From an uncultured Eisenbergiella sp. (GTDB lineage: Bacteria; Bacillota; Clostridia; Lachnospirales; Lachnospiraceae), in NCBI GenBank assembly GCA_947630215.1, contig CANRGX010000026.1, positions 1-33,056 of the forward strand: DNA of 33,056 bases, given 5' to 3'. The notes below the pieces were generated by a model. The model had not been told where the DNA came from, made no database searches, and saw nothing but the letters and a program-made list of their open reading frames with translations. The stretch's first letter is position 1. Every line of letters starts with the position of its first letter. Made by a program: the position numbers and the translations under genes. Below, one piece after another: positions 1 through 8,253 of the stretch.

Positions 1-912
1 CCGGCGACCATCGAGTTTGTGGACATCGCGGGCTTGGTGAAGGGCGCCTCCAAGGGCGAGGGACTGGGCAACCAGTTTTTGAGCAACATCCGGGAGGTGG
101 ACGCCATCGTCCATGTGGTACGCTGTTTTGAAGACGGCAACGTGATCCACGTGGACGGCAGCGTAAATCCGCTGCGGGATATCGAAACCATCAATCTGGA
201 GCTGATCTTTTCCGATCTGGAGATTTTAGAGCGGCGGATTGCCAAGGTCGCCAAAGGGGCGCGGATGGATAAGACCCAGGAAAAGGAACTGCAGATGCTC
301 AACCGCGTGAAGGAATGGCTGGAGGAAGGAAAACCGGCCATCGGCTTTGCCTGCCAGGACGAGGACGAACAGGCGGCTTTTGCCATGCTGAACCTGCTGA
401 CGGCCAAACCCGTGATTTACGCGGCCAACGTCTCCGAGGACGATCTGGAAGACGACGGCGCAGGCAACGAAGGCGTGCAGGCGGTACGCAGCTATGCGGC
501 CCAGACGGGCAGCGAGGTGTTTGTCATCTGCGCCCGCATCGAGGAGGAAATCTCGGAGCTGGACGACGAAGAAAAGCAGATGTTTCTGGAGGAACTGGGG
601 CTGAAGGAATCCGGACTGGAAAAGCTGATCCGGGCCAGCTACAGCCTGCTGGGGCTGATGAGCTTTCTGACCGCGGGCGAGGATGAGTGCCGTGCCTGGA
701 CCATCAAAAAGGGAACGAAGGCGCCTCAGGCGGCGGGCAAGATCCACTCGGATTTTGAACGGGGCTTTATCAAGGCGGAAGTGGTCAATTATAAGGATCT
801 GCTGCAACAGGGTTCCCTGGCCGCCGCCCGGGAAAAGGGACTTGTGGGAATGGAAGGAAAGGACTATGTGGTGCAGGACGGCGATGTGATCCTGTTTCGG
901 TTCAACGTCTGA
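1..912 (+). CDS. ychF: Redox-regulated ATPase YchF (OBG-family), 5' end outside window
   Basis: This is the C-terminal part (303 codons) of the universally conserved YchF/OLA1 ATPase, a cytosolic P-loop protein of the OBG family that binds ribosomes and hydrolyses ATP in preference to GTP. The frame is open from base 1, so the gene begins upstream. The fragment opens inside the G domain with the switch segment FVDIAGLVKGASKGEGLGNQ, which is diagnostic of the family. The G4-like segment YAANVSEDD follows around codon 141, and the C-terminal TGS-like domain ends in VQDGDVILFRFNV, the family's standard terminus. The P-loop itself lies outside the window. A strong terminator follows 81 bases after the stop, so the gene is transcriptionally separate from the dcw operon. 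The family call is very secure. Confidence 0.96.
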   Translation, partial: PATIEFVDIAGLVKGASKGEGLGNQFLSNIREVDAIVHVVRCFEDGNVIHVDGSVNPLRDIETINLELIFSDLEILERRIAKVAKGARMDKTQEKELQMLNRVKEWLEEGKPAIGFACQDEDEQAAFAMLNLLTAKPVIYAANVSEDDLEDDGAGNEGVQAVRSYAAQTGSEVFVICARIEEEISELDDEEKQMFLEELGLKESGLEKLIRASYSLLGLMSFLTAGEDECRAWTIKKGTKAPQAAGKIHSDFERGFIKAEVVNYKDLLQQGSLAAAREKGLVGMEGKDYVVQDGDVILFRFNV

Positions 913-993
913 ACTGGCTTTTGCCCGTTTTGGGCGCTGAAAATCTTCCTGTTTTTGGAACAAAATCCCATATTTTGTATGAAACGCGAAACG

Positions 994-1029
994 ATGCGCG
1001 GGAGTTGTGCTCCCGCGCATATTTTTTTT
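994..1029 (+). terminator. Intrinsic terminator of ychF
   Basis: A perfect 11-bp inverted repeat (994-1004 with 1010-1020, loop TTGTG) is followed directly by a run of eight T. It ends the ychF transcript and insulates the mraZ promoter that begins 11 bases further on. Confidence 0.9.
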
Positions 1030-1039
1030 GAAAAAGGGC

Positions 1040-1068
1040 TTGTCAACCGCGCTGTTTTGGGCTAATAT
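1040..1068 (+). promoter_or_regulatory. Sigma-A-type promoter of the mraZ/dcw operon
   Basis: TTGTCA (1040-1045) and TAATAT (1063-1068) are separated by exactly 17 bp. The promoter sits just after the ychF terminator and just before the MraZ repeats, so transcription should start at about 1075, at the edge of the operator. Confidence 0.8.
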
Positions 1069-1075
1069 AAAGGTA

Positions 1076-1115
1076 AAAGTGGTGGAAAGTGGAGGAAAAT
1101 GGTTTAAAGTGGTGA
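1076..1115 (+). promoter_or_regulatory. MraZ operator: four tandem 10-bp AAAGTGG-type repeats
   Basis: Four consecutive 10-bp units start at 1076, 1086, 1096 and 1106: AAAGTGGTGG, AAAGTGGAGG, AAAATGGTTT and AAAGTGGTGA. The third is degenerate. MraZ proteins are known to bind direct repeats with a GTGG-like core at one-helical-turn spacing upstream of their own gene. The array lies directly downstream of the -10 box, about 60 bases before mraZ, so autoregulation of the operon is the natural inference. Confidence 0.82.
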
Positions 1116-1177
1116 AGATTCCCCCGCTTTTCAGATACCGGAGGAGACGGGCCACTGTGGGCGGCAGGTGATTGTTC

Positions 1178-1612
1178 ATGTTCATGGGAGAGTACAGTCA
1201 TACGGTTGACACAAAGGGCAGGCTGATTATCCCTTCCAGGTTCCGCGAAACGCTGGGCGACAAATTCGTGGTTACCAAGGGAATGGACGGCTGTCTGTTC
1301 GTGTACGACTATGCGGGCTGGAGCATCTTCGACGAGAAGCTCAAAACCCTTTCTCTGAGCAAAAAGGATCACCGTACCTTCGTCCGGCATTTCCTGGCGG
1401 GCGCCGCGGAGGTGGAAGTGGACAAGCAGGGCAGGATCCTGATTCCGGCAAAGCTGAGGGAATATGCACAGCTGGAAAAGGACGTGACCCTGGTGGGCGT
1501 GGGCAGCCGCATTGAGATATGGGATGACGCGCGCTGGAAGCAGATGGAGGCAGAAGAGGAATCCATGGAGGATATCGCCGAGAGGATGGACGATATGGGC
1601 CTTGGCTTCTGA
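1178..1612 (+). CDS. mraZ: Transcriptional regulator MraZ
   Basis: MraZ is an AbrB-like (SpoVT/AbrB fold) DNA-binding protein that forms ring oligomers and controls the dcw operon it heads. The 144-residue product has the two hallmark half-repeats, DTKGR-LIIP at residues 11-19 and DKQGR-ILIP at 82-90. I chose the ATG at 1178 (MFMGEYSH) because AGGTG at 1166-1170 stands 7 bases before it. The frame also has a TTG at 1172 and an ATG at 1184. The length matches the family. It is the first gene of a long, tightly spaced plus-strand operon, with rsmH starting 7 bases after its stop. Its own operator lies upstream at 1076-1115. Confidence 0.96.
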   Translation: MFMGEYSHTVDTKGRLIIPSRFRETLGDKFVVTKGMDGCLFVYDYAGWSIFDEKLKTLSLSKKDHRTFVRHFLAGAAEVEVDKQGRILIPAKLREYAQLEKDVTLVGVGSRIEIWDDARWKQMEAEEESMEDIAERMDDMGLGF

Positions 1613-1619
1613 GCAGGCT

Positions 1620-2561
1620 ATGGAATTTGCGCACACATCCGTTTTACTGGAAGAAACGATAGCAGGACTTTCGATAAAGCCGCAGGGCATTTACTGCGAC
1701 GGCACGCTGGGCGGCGGCGGACATTCCGCCAGGATCGCAGCCAGCCTGCAGGGCGGGCGCCTGATCGGGATCGACCAGGACGACGCCGCCATAGAGGCGG
1801 CCCAAAGGCGCCTGGAACCCTGGAAGGACAAAGTGACGCTGGTGCGGGACAACTACTGCAACCTTCCGGTGATTTTAAAGCAGCTTGGGATCGGGGGAGT
1901 GGACGGCATTCTGCTGGATCTGGGGGTTTCCTCCTATCAGCTTGACAGCGCAGAACGGGGGTTTTCCTATCGATTCGACACGGCGCTGGACATGAGAATG
2001 GACAGACGCCAGACGCTGACGGCAAGAGACATTGTAAACGGATATTCCCAGGCGGAATTGACCCGTATCATCCGGGATTACGGAGAGGATAAATTCGCTT
2101 CCAGCATTGCCGGACACATTGTGGCCGCAAGACAGAAAAAAGAAATCGAAAGCACGGGAGAACTCAACGAGATCATACGCGCCGCGATTCCGGCGAAGAT
2201 GCGGGAGAAGGGTGGACATCCTTCCAAACGCACCTTTCAGGCCATCCGGATCGCCTGCAACCGGGAACTGGAGGTTCTGGAAGGTTCGCTGGATTTGTTT
2301 ATCGATCTGCTGCGTCCGGGCGGAAGGATCTGTATCATCACCTTTCATTCCCTGGAGGATCGGATTGTCAAGAGCGCGTTTCGGAAAAATGAAAATCCCT
2401 GCACCTGCCCGCCCGGTTTTCCGGTCTGTATCTGCGGACAGAAAAGCAGGGGGAGAGTGATTACAAAAAAACCCATCCTCCCCACACAGGAGGAAAAAGA
2501 GAAAAATCCGCGCGCCAAGAGCGCGAAGCTGAGAATATTTGAGAAAGAAGAAAACCGGTAA
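1620..2561 (+). CDS. rsmH: 16S rRNA (cytosine(1402)-N(4))-methyltransferase RsmH (MraW)
   Basis: RsmH uses S-adenosylmethionine to N4-methylate C1402 in the decoding centre of 16S rRNA. The 313-residue product opens with the family signature [13 protein letters not shown]. The glycine-rich SAM loop [10 protein letters not shown] lies at residues 27-36, followed by GIDQDDAA. A cysteine-containing segment lies near residue 260 ([15 protein letters not shown]), and the FHSLEDR motif is present. The start at 1620 is set by this conserved N-terminus, although the open frame extends back into mraZ. The ribosome-binding site is weak, so translational coupling to mraZ (7-base gap) is likely. mraZ-rsmH is the canonical start of dcw clusters. 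Confidence 0.96.
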   Translation: MEFAHTSVLLEETIAGLSIKPQGIYCDGTLGGGGHSARIAASLQGGRLIGIDQDDAAIEAAQRRLEPWKDKVTLVRDNYCNLPVILKQLGIGGVDGILLDLGVSSYQLDSAERGFSYRFDTALDMRMDRRQTLTARDIVNGYSQAELTRIIRDYGEDKFASSIAGHIVAARQKKEIESTGELNEIIRAAIPAKMREKGGHPSKRTFQAIRIACNRELEVLEGSLDLFIDLLRPGGRICIITFHSLEDRIVKSAFRKNENPCTCPPGFPVCICGQKSRGRVITKKPILPTQEEKEKNPRAKSAKLRIFEKEENR

Positions 2562-2587
2562 AACCGGAGGGGGATAGGAAGAAAGGT

Positions 2588-3070
2588 ATGGCAGCGGGAA
2601 GAACTACAGGCAGAACAAATCGAAGGGGAGAGTATCGCGCCAGCGGGTATGTGCATGGGACGGCGGCCCGCCAGTACGATGTGAAAAAGCAGCTTGCACA
2701 GCCCAAAAAACAGCTGAGCCGTGCGGCGCGCAAGAACCGGCAGCGGGCAAAGTACATGAATCTGGCCTACGTGCTGTTTTTGAGCGTGGCGCTGATCGTG
2801 ACCGGAACCGTGCTGATTGGGTATATCCGTCTGGAGTCCGGTATTACGAACAGCGTAAAGGAAATTTCCCGTCTGGAGAGCCAGCTGAACAATCTGAAGC
2901 TGGAGAACGACGAGGCCCTGGGACGCATTGAAAGCTCGGTGGATCTGGAACAGGTCCGGCGGATCGCCATTACCCAGCTGGGCATGGTGTATGCGCAGGA
3001 GGGGCAGATTGTGGAGATCCCCAATGACGGAAGCGACTATGTGAGACAGTACGCGGAGATTCAGAAGTAA
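2588..3070 (+). CDS. ftsL: FtsL-like septum-formation protein
   Basis: This is a 160-residue bitopic membrane protein. It has a basic cytoplasmic N-terminus of about 55 residues, a single membrane segment at roughly 57-80, and then a leucine-rich coiled coil (about 82-112, with IxxLExxLxxLxxEN spacing). A short extracytoplasmic tail follows, containing the DLEQVRRIAITQLGM segment typical of FtsL/DivIC proteins. FtsL forms a complex with DivIC/FtsB and FtsQ/DivIB that activates the septal synthase FtsW-PBP. Sequence identity in this family is low, so the call rests on topology, the coiled coil and the position between rsmH and the PBP gene, which is where ftsL always sits. A GGAGGGGG stretch lies upstream of the start. 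Confidence 0.85.
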   Translation: MAAGRTTGRTNRRGEYRASGYVHGTAARQYDVKKQLAQPKKQLSRAARKNRQRAKYMNLAYVLFLSVALIVTGTVLIGYIRLESGITNSVKEISRLESQLNNLKLENDEALGRIESSVDLEQVRRIAITQLGMVYAQEGQIVEIPNDGSDYVRQYAEIQK

Positions 3071-3083
3071 AGCAGGTGTCGTT

Positions 3084-5411
3084 TTGGAAAGCAGAAGGTA
3101 CGGCGGCCGGACGGGCCGGGGAACGAAACCCCGGGAGGGGAATCGGAATAAATTTACTGCGAAGATGCAGAAAAAGCTGGTGGTACTGTATATTCTGGTG
3201 CTGCTGGCTTTTGCCGGGTTAGGCGCCAGATTGGTGGTGATCAACCGGGACAACGGGGAAAACTATAAAAGACAGGTGCTTTCCCAGCAGCAGTACAACA
3301 GTCAGACGATTCCGTTCAAAAGAGGAGACATCCTGGACCGGAAGGGCTCCAAGCTGGCCACCAGCGAGAAGGTCTACGATCTGATCCTGGACTGCAAGCA
3401 GATGTACGCCAACGACGGGAAATATGTGGATGCCACGCTGGCGGCGCTGGATCAGTATTTTGACGTCAATCTTGCGGAGGTGAAGCGTTACGCGCAGGAT
3501 CATCCCAACAGCCAGTACTACCCGATCAAAAAGAGAATGTCCTATGACGAGATCAGCGCCTATCAGGAAATGATGGCGGACGAGGATCGGACGGAGGAAA
3601 GCAGTCTGATCAAGGGGATCTGGTTTGAGGAAAGCTACAAACGGGTCTATCCCAACAACCAGCTGGCCAGCGACGCCATCGGCTTTGTGCGCACCAACGG
3701 TACGGCTTCCTATGGGCTGGAGGAACAGTACGACAGCGTATTGAACGGCATCAACGGCAGACAGTACGGATATCTGGATACGGACGAAAATTTGCAGCGC
3801 ACCACCAAGGCTGCGGTGGACGGCTATAATATCTGCTCCACCCTGGACGTGACCGTGCAGGGGATTGTGGAGAAATATCTCAAACAGTATAACGAAGAAA
3901 ATAAAAACGTATACCGGGAGGGCAACGGCGCCCAGGACGCGGCCTGTATCATCATGGAGGTGAACACCGGGAACGTGCTGGCCATGGCCAGCTACCCGTT
4001 TTATAACCTCAACGACACCTGGAACGTGGAGCCGCTCATCGGCACCAAGCTGCTGGATGAAAAGGGCGTGGTGACGGATACCGTCGTCAATGAGGAGATT
4101 GCCAGAGGGCTTGAGGAGGCAGAAGACAATACCCAGCTGGCCTACAATCTGAACAATCTTTGGAAGAACTACTGCATTAACGCCACCTATGAGCCGGGCT
4201 CCGTCATGAAGCCCTTTGTGGCGGCGGCGGGACTGGAGAGCGGAAGGCTGAAGGGCAACGAGTCCTTCGAGTGCACCGGTATCATTCAGGTGTCCGACCG
4301 GAAAATACGGTGCCACAATTACCTCAGCGGCGCGGAAGGATGGCTGACCATCGGGGAAGCCATCGAGCGTTCCTGTAATGTGGCGCTGATCCGCATGGCG
4401 CAGACCATCGGGAAGGACGAGTTCTTGAAGTATATGTCCGAGTTTAACTTCGGACTGCGCACCAATATCGATCTGGCGGGGGAATCCCGCACCGCGTCCC
4501 TGGTCTTTACCGATAAGACCATGGGCCCTACGGAGCTGGCCACCTCCAGCTTCGGGCAGGGCTTTAACGTCACGATGATCCAGATGATCACCGGATTCTG
4601 CGCGCTGGTAAACGGCGGCTATTATTACGAGCCCCATATGGTCAGCAAGATCACGGCAAACGACGGATCCGTGGTGGAAAGCATCGAACCGCGCCTGTTA
4701 AAGCAGGTCATTTCGGCCCAGACTTCGGAAAAAGTACGGGAATACTGCGAACAGGTGGTCTACGGCGAGAACGGCACGGGCTGGCGGGCCAAGACGCCCG
4801 GCTACCGGATCGGCGGAAAGACGGGGACGGCGGAAACCGTATCCGCCAGAGGAACCAGAGAAAAGGACGAATACGTCTGCTCCTTTATGGGCTACGCACC
4901 GGCGGACGACCCGCAGATCGCCATTTATATTGTCTTAAACCGTCCCAATTCTTCCAATCAGGATCAGGAAACCGGACAGGCTTCCCTGATGGCAAAAAAT
5001 ATTTTCACCGAAGTGCTGCCGTATCTGAACATCTTCATGACGGAACCTTTGTCGGAGGAAGAATCCGCAGAGCTGGAAAAGAAGCAGGAGGAACTCAAGC
5101 AGCAGCTGATGGAAAGCGCGCCCGAAGAAGGAGAAACGGCATTGGAGGATCCGACGGCGCAGGAAGGCGAAACCAAAGATCCGGACGCTGTGCCGGCAGA
5201 GGGAGAGTCAGAGGAGAAAGAAACGCAGACCGTCCAGGAAGGGGAGACCCAGCAGGAATCCAATCCCTATGTCAATGAGGAGGGCCAGCTGATCGATCCC
5301 GATACGGGAGAGGTTCTCGGAGAGGATACGGAAGGCTATGACACGCCGGTTTCCGGCATCCTCGGAGGAAATACGACAGAAAAAGCGGAGGAAAGTCTGC
5401 CGGAGCCGTAA
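3084..5411 (+). CDS. Class B penicillin-binding protein (FtsI/PBP2B-type) with long acidic tail
   Basis: This is a septal D,D-transpeptidase that cross-links peptidoglycan outside the membrane. There is one membrane anchor near residues 30-52, then the dimerisation/pedestal domain (RGDILDRKG near 79) and the transpeptidase domain. All three active-site motifs are intact: SVMK (Ser373, Lys376), SCN (430-432) and KTG (579-581). At 775 residues it is longer than usual, because about 125 residues after the catalytic domain form an acidic, low-complexity tail with recurrent EGET-like motifs and no PASTA domain. Initiation is at a TTG (3084) with AGGTG 5 bases upstream; the next in-frame ATG would remove 27 basic residues. 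Its position after ftsL favours the division-specific FtsI role, but a second class B PBP follows. Confidence 0.93.
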   Translation: MESRRYGGRTGRGTKPREGNRNKFTAKMQKKLVVLYILVLLAFAGLGARLVVINRDNGENYKRQVLSQQQYNSQTIPFKRGDILDRKGSKLATSEKVYDLILDCKQMYANDGKYVDATLAALDQYFDVNLAEVKRYAQDHPNSQYYPIKKRMSYDEISAYQEMMADEDRTEESSLIKGIWFEESYKRVYPNNQLASDAIGFVRTNGTASYGLEEQYDSVLNGINGRQYGYLDTDENLQRTTKAAVDGYNICSTLDVTVQGIVEKYLKQYNEENKNVYREGNGAQDAACIIMEVNTGNVLAMASYPFYNLNDTWNVEPLIGTKLLDEKGVVTDTVVNEEIARGLEEAEDNTQLAYNLNNLWKNYCINATYEPGSVMKPFVAAAGLESGRLKGNESFECTGIIQVSDRKIRCHNYLSGAEGWLTIGEAIERSCNVALIRMAQTIGKDEFLKYMSEFNFGLRTNIDLAGESRTASLVFTDKTMGPTELATSSFGQGFNVTMIQMITGFCALVNGGYYYEPHMVSKITANDGSVVESIEPRLLKQVISAQTSEKVREYCEQVVYGENGTGWRAKTPGYRIGGKTGTAETVSARGTREKDEYVCSFMGYAPADDPQIAIYIVLNRPNSSNQDQETGQASLMAKNIFTEVLPYLNIFMTEPLSEEESAELEKKQEELKQQLMESAPEEGETALEDPTAQEGETKDPDAVPAEGESEEKETQTVQEGETQQESNPYVNEEGQLIDPDTGEVLGEDTEGYDTPVSGILGGNTTEKAEESLPEP

Positions 5412-5492
5412 GCAGTCGTCTGTCCTGCAACAGTTCGCATAACCTGACGCGCCGGGTAATAAATTATAGTAAAACCGGTCCGTGAGGCGTGC

Positions 5493-7223
5493 ATGGAGAA
5501 AAGCAGGACTTACCACAGAAAGAAGATTGTCATAGCCTTTTTCCTCTGCGTACTGCTTTTTGCAGGGCTGACGGTACGGGTGTCCTATCTGATGATTTTC
5601 CGTTCGGAGCACTATTCCCAGATGGCACAGGATCTGCATCAGCGGGAACGCCGGATCAAGGCGAAGCGCGGGCGGATCCTGGACAGCACCGGCGCCGTGC
5701 TGGCGGATAACCGAACCGTGTGCACCATTTCGGTCATTCATAACCAGATCCGGGATCCGGAAAATGTGATCCGGGTGCTGGCGCAGGAGCTTAACCTGAC
5801 GGAGGAAAGCGTCCGCAAGCGCGTGGAGAAGGTTTCCTCCATTGAAAAGATAAAAAGCAATGTCCCAAAGGAGACAGGCGACGCCATCCGCGCTTACCGG
5901 CTGGAAGGCGTGAAGGTGGACGAAGATTACAAAAGATACTATCCTTACGGCACGCTGGCCTCCAAGGTACTGGGGTTTACGGGCGCCGACAATCAGGGGA
6001 TTCTGGCGCTGGAAAGCAGCTACGAGGAGTATCTGAAGGGAAAAGAGGGCATCATCCTGGAGACCACGGACGCCAGAGGCGTGGAAATTGTGGAGATGGG
6101 AGAAGAACGGGTGGAGCCCCAAAGCGGAGACGATCTCGTCCTCAGCATGGATGTGAACATCCAGCAGTACGCCACGCAGCTGGCCGATCAGGTCAGAAAG
6201 GCCAAGGAGGCCCAGAGCGTTTCCATTCTGGTCATGCGTCCCGACAACGGGGAGATCCTGGCCATGGCGGATGTGCCGGAGTACGATCTCAACGATCCGT
6301 TCACCCTGCCGCAGCAGGTGCCGGAGGAAGAGCAGCAGGACGCGCTGAACCGAATGTGGCGCAACGCCTGCATCAACGACACCTACGAACCGGGATCGGC
6401 GTTTAAGATCATCACGGCCAGCGCGGCGCTGGAGGAAGGGGTGGTGACGGAGGAAGACACCTTTTCCTGCCCCGGCTTTATCGTGGTGGACGACAGACGG
6501 ATCCGGTGCGCCAAGGTGCAGGGACATGGCACGGAGACCTTTGTGCAGGGCACGATGAATTCCTGCAACCCGGTTTTTATCACCGTGGGACTGCGTCTCG
6601 GGGTGGATCGTTTTTATCACTATTTTGAGCAGTTCGGCCTTTTGCGCAAGACGGGCGTGGATTTGCCCGGCGAAGCGGGGACGATCATGCATAAAAAAGA
6701 GAATATGGGAAATGTGGAGCTGGCAACGGTCTCCTTCGGGCAGTCCTTTCAGATTACCCCTATCCAGCTGGCCGCCACCGTTTCCTCTCTGATCAACGGC
6801 GGAAAGCGGATCACGCCGCATTTTGGCGTGTGTACGATCTCCGAGGGCGGCAGACTGACCCACGTCTTTTCCTATCCGGCCGAAAAGACCGTGGTTTCGG
6901 AAAGAACCAGCGAACGGCTGCGGGCCATTCTGTTTCAGGTGGTGGAAAACGGCGGCGGGAAAAACGGCAGAGTGGAAGGGTATCGGGTGGGCGGAAAGAC
7001 GGCCACCAGCGAGACGCTGCCCAGGGGAACCGGGAAATACATCGCTTCCTTTCTGGGGTTTGCGCCCGCCGAGGATCCGAAGGTGCTGGCGCTTTGCATC
7101 ATCCGGCAGCCCACAGGGATGTATTACGGCGGACAGATCGCCGCGCCCGTGATCCGGCAGCTGTTTGAAAATATCCTTCCCTATCTGGACGAAAGAGAGT
7201 ATACTGAAGGAAATGCCGACTAG
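5493..7223 (+). CDS. spoVD: Class B penicillin-binding protein, SpoVD-like
   Basis: This is a second class B transpeptidase of 576 residues: a short basic N-terminus, one membrane segment (about 11-33), the pedestal domain with the RGRILDSTG motif, and a transpeptidase domain with SAFK (Ser302, Lys305) and SCN (357-359). The third motif reads KTA (502-504) instead of KTG. It has no acidic tail and no PASTA domain. In spore formers the paralogue beside ftsI is usually SpoVD, which makes cortex peptidoglycan with SpoVE. I assign spoVD on that basis, but either paralogue could be the vegetative FtsI. It starts at an ATG at 5493, 81 bases after the upstream PBP, the largest gap so far in the operon, with a modest ribosome-binding site. 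Confidence 0.82.
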   Translation: MEKSRTYHRKKIVIAFFLCVLLFAGLTVRVSYLMIFRSEHYSQMAQDLHQRERRIKAKRGRILDSTGAVLADNRTVCTISVIHNQIRDPENVIRVLAQELNLTEESVRKRVEKVSSIEKIKSNVPKETGDAIRAYRLEGVKVDEDYKRYYPYGTLASKVLGFTGADNQGILALESSYEEYLKGKEGIILETTDARGVEIVEMGEERVEPQSGDDLVLSMDVNIQQYATQLADQVRKAKEAQSVSILVMRPDNGEILAMADVPEYDLNDPFTLPQQVPEEEQQDALNRMWRNACINDTYEPGSAFKIITASAALEEGVVTEEDTFSCPGFIVVDDRRIRCAKVQGHGTETFVQGTMNSCNPVFITVGLRLGVDRFYHYFEQFGLLRKTGVDLPGEAGTIMHKKENMGNVELATVSFGQSFQITPIQLAATVSSLINGGKRITPHFGVCTISEGGRLTHVFSYPAEKTVVSERTSERLRAILFQVVENGGGKNGRVEGYRVGGKTATSETLPRGTGKYIASFLGFAPAEDPKVLALCIIRQPTGMYYGGQIAAPVIRQLFENILPYLDEREYTEGNAD

Positions 7224-7282
7224 GGGAGCGTTTCCAAAAAACGGTTCGGCCCGAAACGGGCGGAAAGGGGCAGCAGGCGCGT

Positions 7283-8236
7283 ATGTGGAATGCCATTGTG
7301 CTGCCGGTCTTTCTTTCGTTCGGCGTGAGCGCCGTGCTGGGACCGGTGGTAATTCCCTACTTGCGAAGGCTGAAGATCGGGCAGACTGTCCGGGAGGAAG
7401 GACCAAAGAGCCATCTGCGAAAAAACGGCACGCCCACCATGGGCGGCATCCTGTTTCTGGCGGGAGTGGCGGCAGCCTGTCTGCCTTTTCTGAAAAATCC
7501 CGGCGTGCGCATACTGCTTTTTCTGATGCTGGGATGCGGACTGGTGGGGTTTGCGGACGATTTTATCAAAGTCGTTCTGCACCGATCCATGGGACTTCTG
7601 CCCTGGCAGAAATTTGCCGGACAGCTTCTGGTGACGGGCCTGTTTTTAAACTGGGGCGTCAGAACCGCAGGACTGGATCTGACCATGCGGGTGCCCTTTC
7701 TGCCGCAGCTGTGGCTGGATCTGGGAAAATGGGGAATCCCGTTTCTCTTTCTGGTGATTCTGGGCACGGTGAACGGGGCGAATTTCACGGACGGACTGGA
7801 CGGTCTGGCCGGCAGTGTCACCGTACTGGTGTCCGTGTTTTTTGCGGCGGTGGCCATTGGGACGAAAAGCCCCATTGTACCGGTCACCTGCGCCGTGGCG
7901 GGAGGACTGCTGGGCTTTTTATTGTTCAATGTGCATCCGGCCAGCGTGTTCATGGGGGATACCGGTTCCCTGGCCCTGGGCGGTTTTGTGGCGGGCTGTG
8001 CCTGCCTGCTGGGAATGGAGCTGTTCCTTCCCATTGTGGGATTTGTTTATCTGGCGGAGGTGGCGTCCGTGATTCTGCAGGTTCTCTGGTTTAAGGCGAC
8101 AGGGGGACGGCGGCTGTTCCGGATGGCTCCCCTGCATCACCATTTTGAATTGTGCGGCTGGTCAGAGACGCAGGTGGTGGCGGTATTTTCCATTATAACG
8201 GCGCTGCTCTGTCTCCTTGCGCTGGCGGGACTGTAG
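7283..8236 (+). CDS. mraY: Phospho-N-acetylmuramoyl-pentapeptide-transferase MraY
   Basis: MraY transfers phospho-MurNAc-pentapeptide from UDP to undecaprenyl phosphate, making lipid I on the inner face of the membrane. The 317-residue product is a polytopic membrane protein with the expected motifs: GTPTMGG near 49, the DD pair at 92-93 (GFADDFIK), NGANFTDGLDGLAG, FMGDTGSLALGG, and the MAPLHHHFE loop near the C-terminus. The ATG at 7283 has an AAAGGGG ribosome-binding site about 12 bases upstream. It lies 59 bases after the second PBP and 17 bases before murD, so precursor lipidation and the next soluble ligase are co-transcribed. Confidence 0.97.
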   Translation: MWNAIVLPVFLSFGVSAVLGPVVIPYLRRLKIGQTVREEGPKSHLRKNGTPTMGGILFLAGVAAACLPFLKNPGVRILLFLMLGCGLVGFADDFIKVVLHRSMGLLPWQKFAGQLLVTGLFLNWGVRTAGLDLTMRVPFLPQLWLDLGKWGIPFLFLVILGTVNGANFTDGLDGLAGSVTVLVSVFFAAVAIGTKSPIVPVTCAVAGGLLGFLLFNVHPASVFMGDTGSLALGGFVAGCACLLGMELFLPIVGFVYLAEVASVILQVLWFKATGGRRLFRMAPLHHHFELCGWSETQVVAVFSIITALLCLLALAGL

Positions 8237-8253
8237 GAAGGCGGAAAAGAAGG

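Noticed and set aside
3219-4637. A 472-codon minus-strand open frame within the first PBP gene
   Set aside because: Same antisense artefact. The plus strand encodes a PBP with all catalytic motifs.
5412-5492. A possible promoter (TATAGT at 5465-5470) before the SpoVD-like PBP
   Set aside because: No -35 at 16-18 bp spacing is recognisable. A sporulation-specific promoter remains possible but cannot be supported.
5208-7406. A 732-codon minus-strand open frame antisense to both PBP genes
   Set aside because: It lies opposite two unambiguous PBP coding regions. Its translation is rich in His, Arg, Leu and Gly with no recognisable motif, typical of the antisense frame of GC-rich genes.
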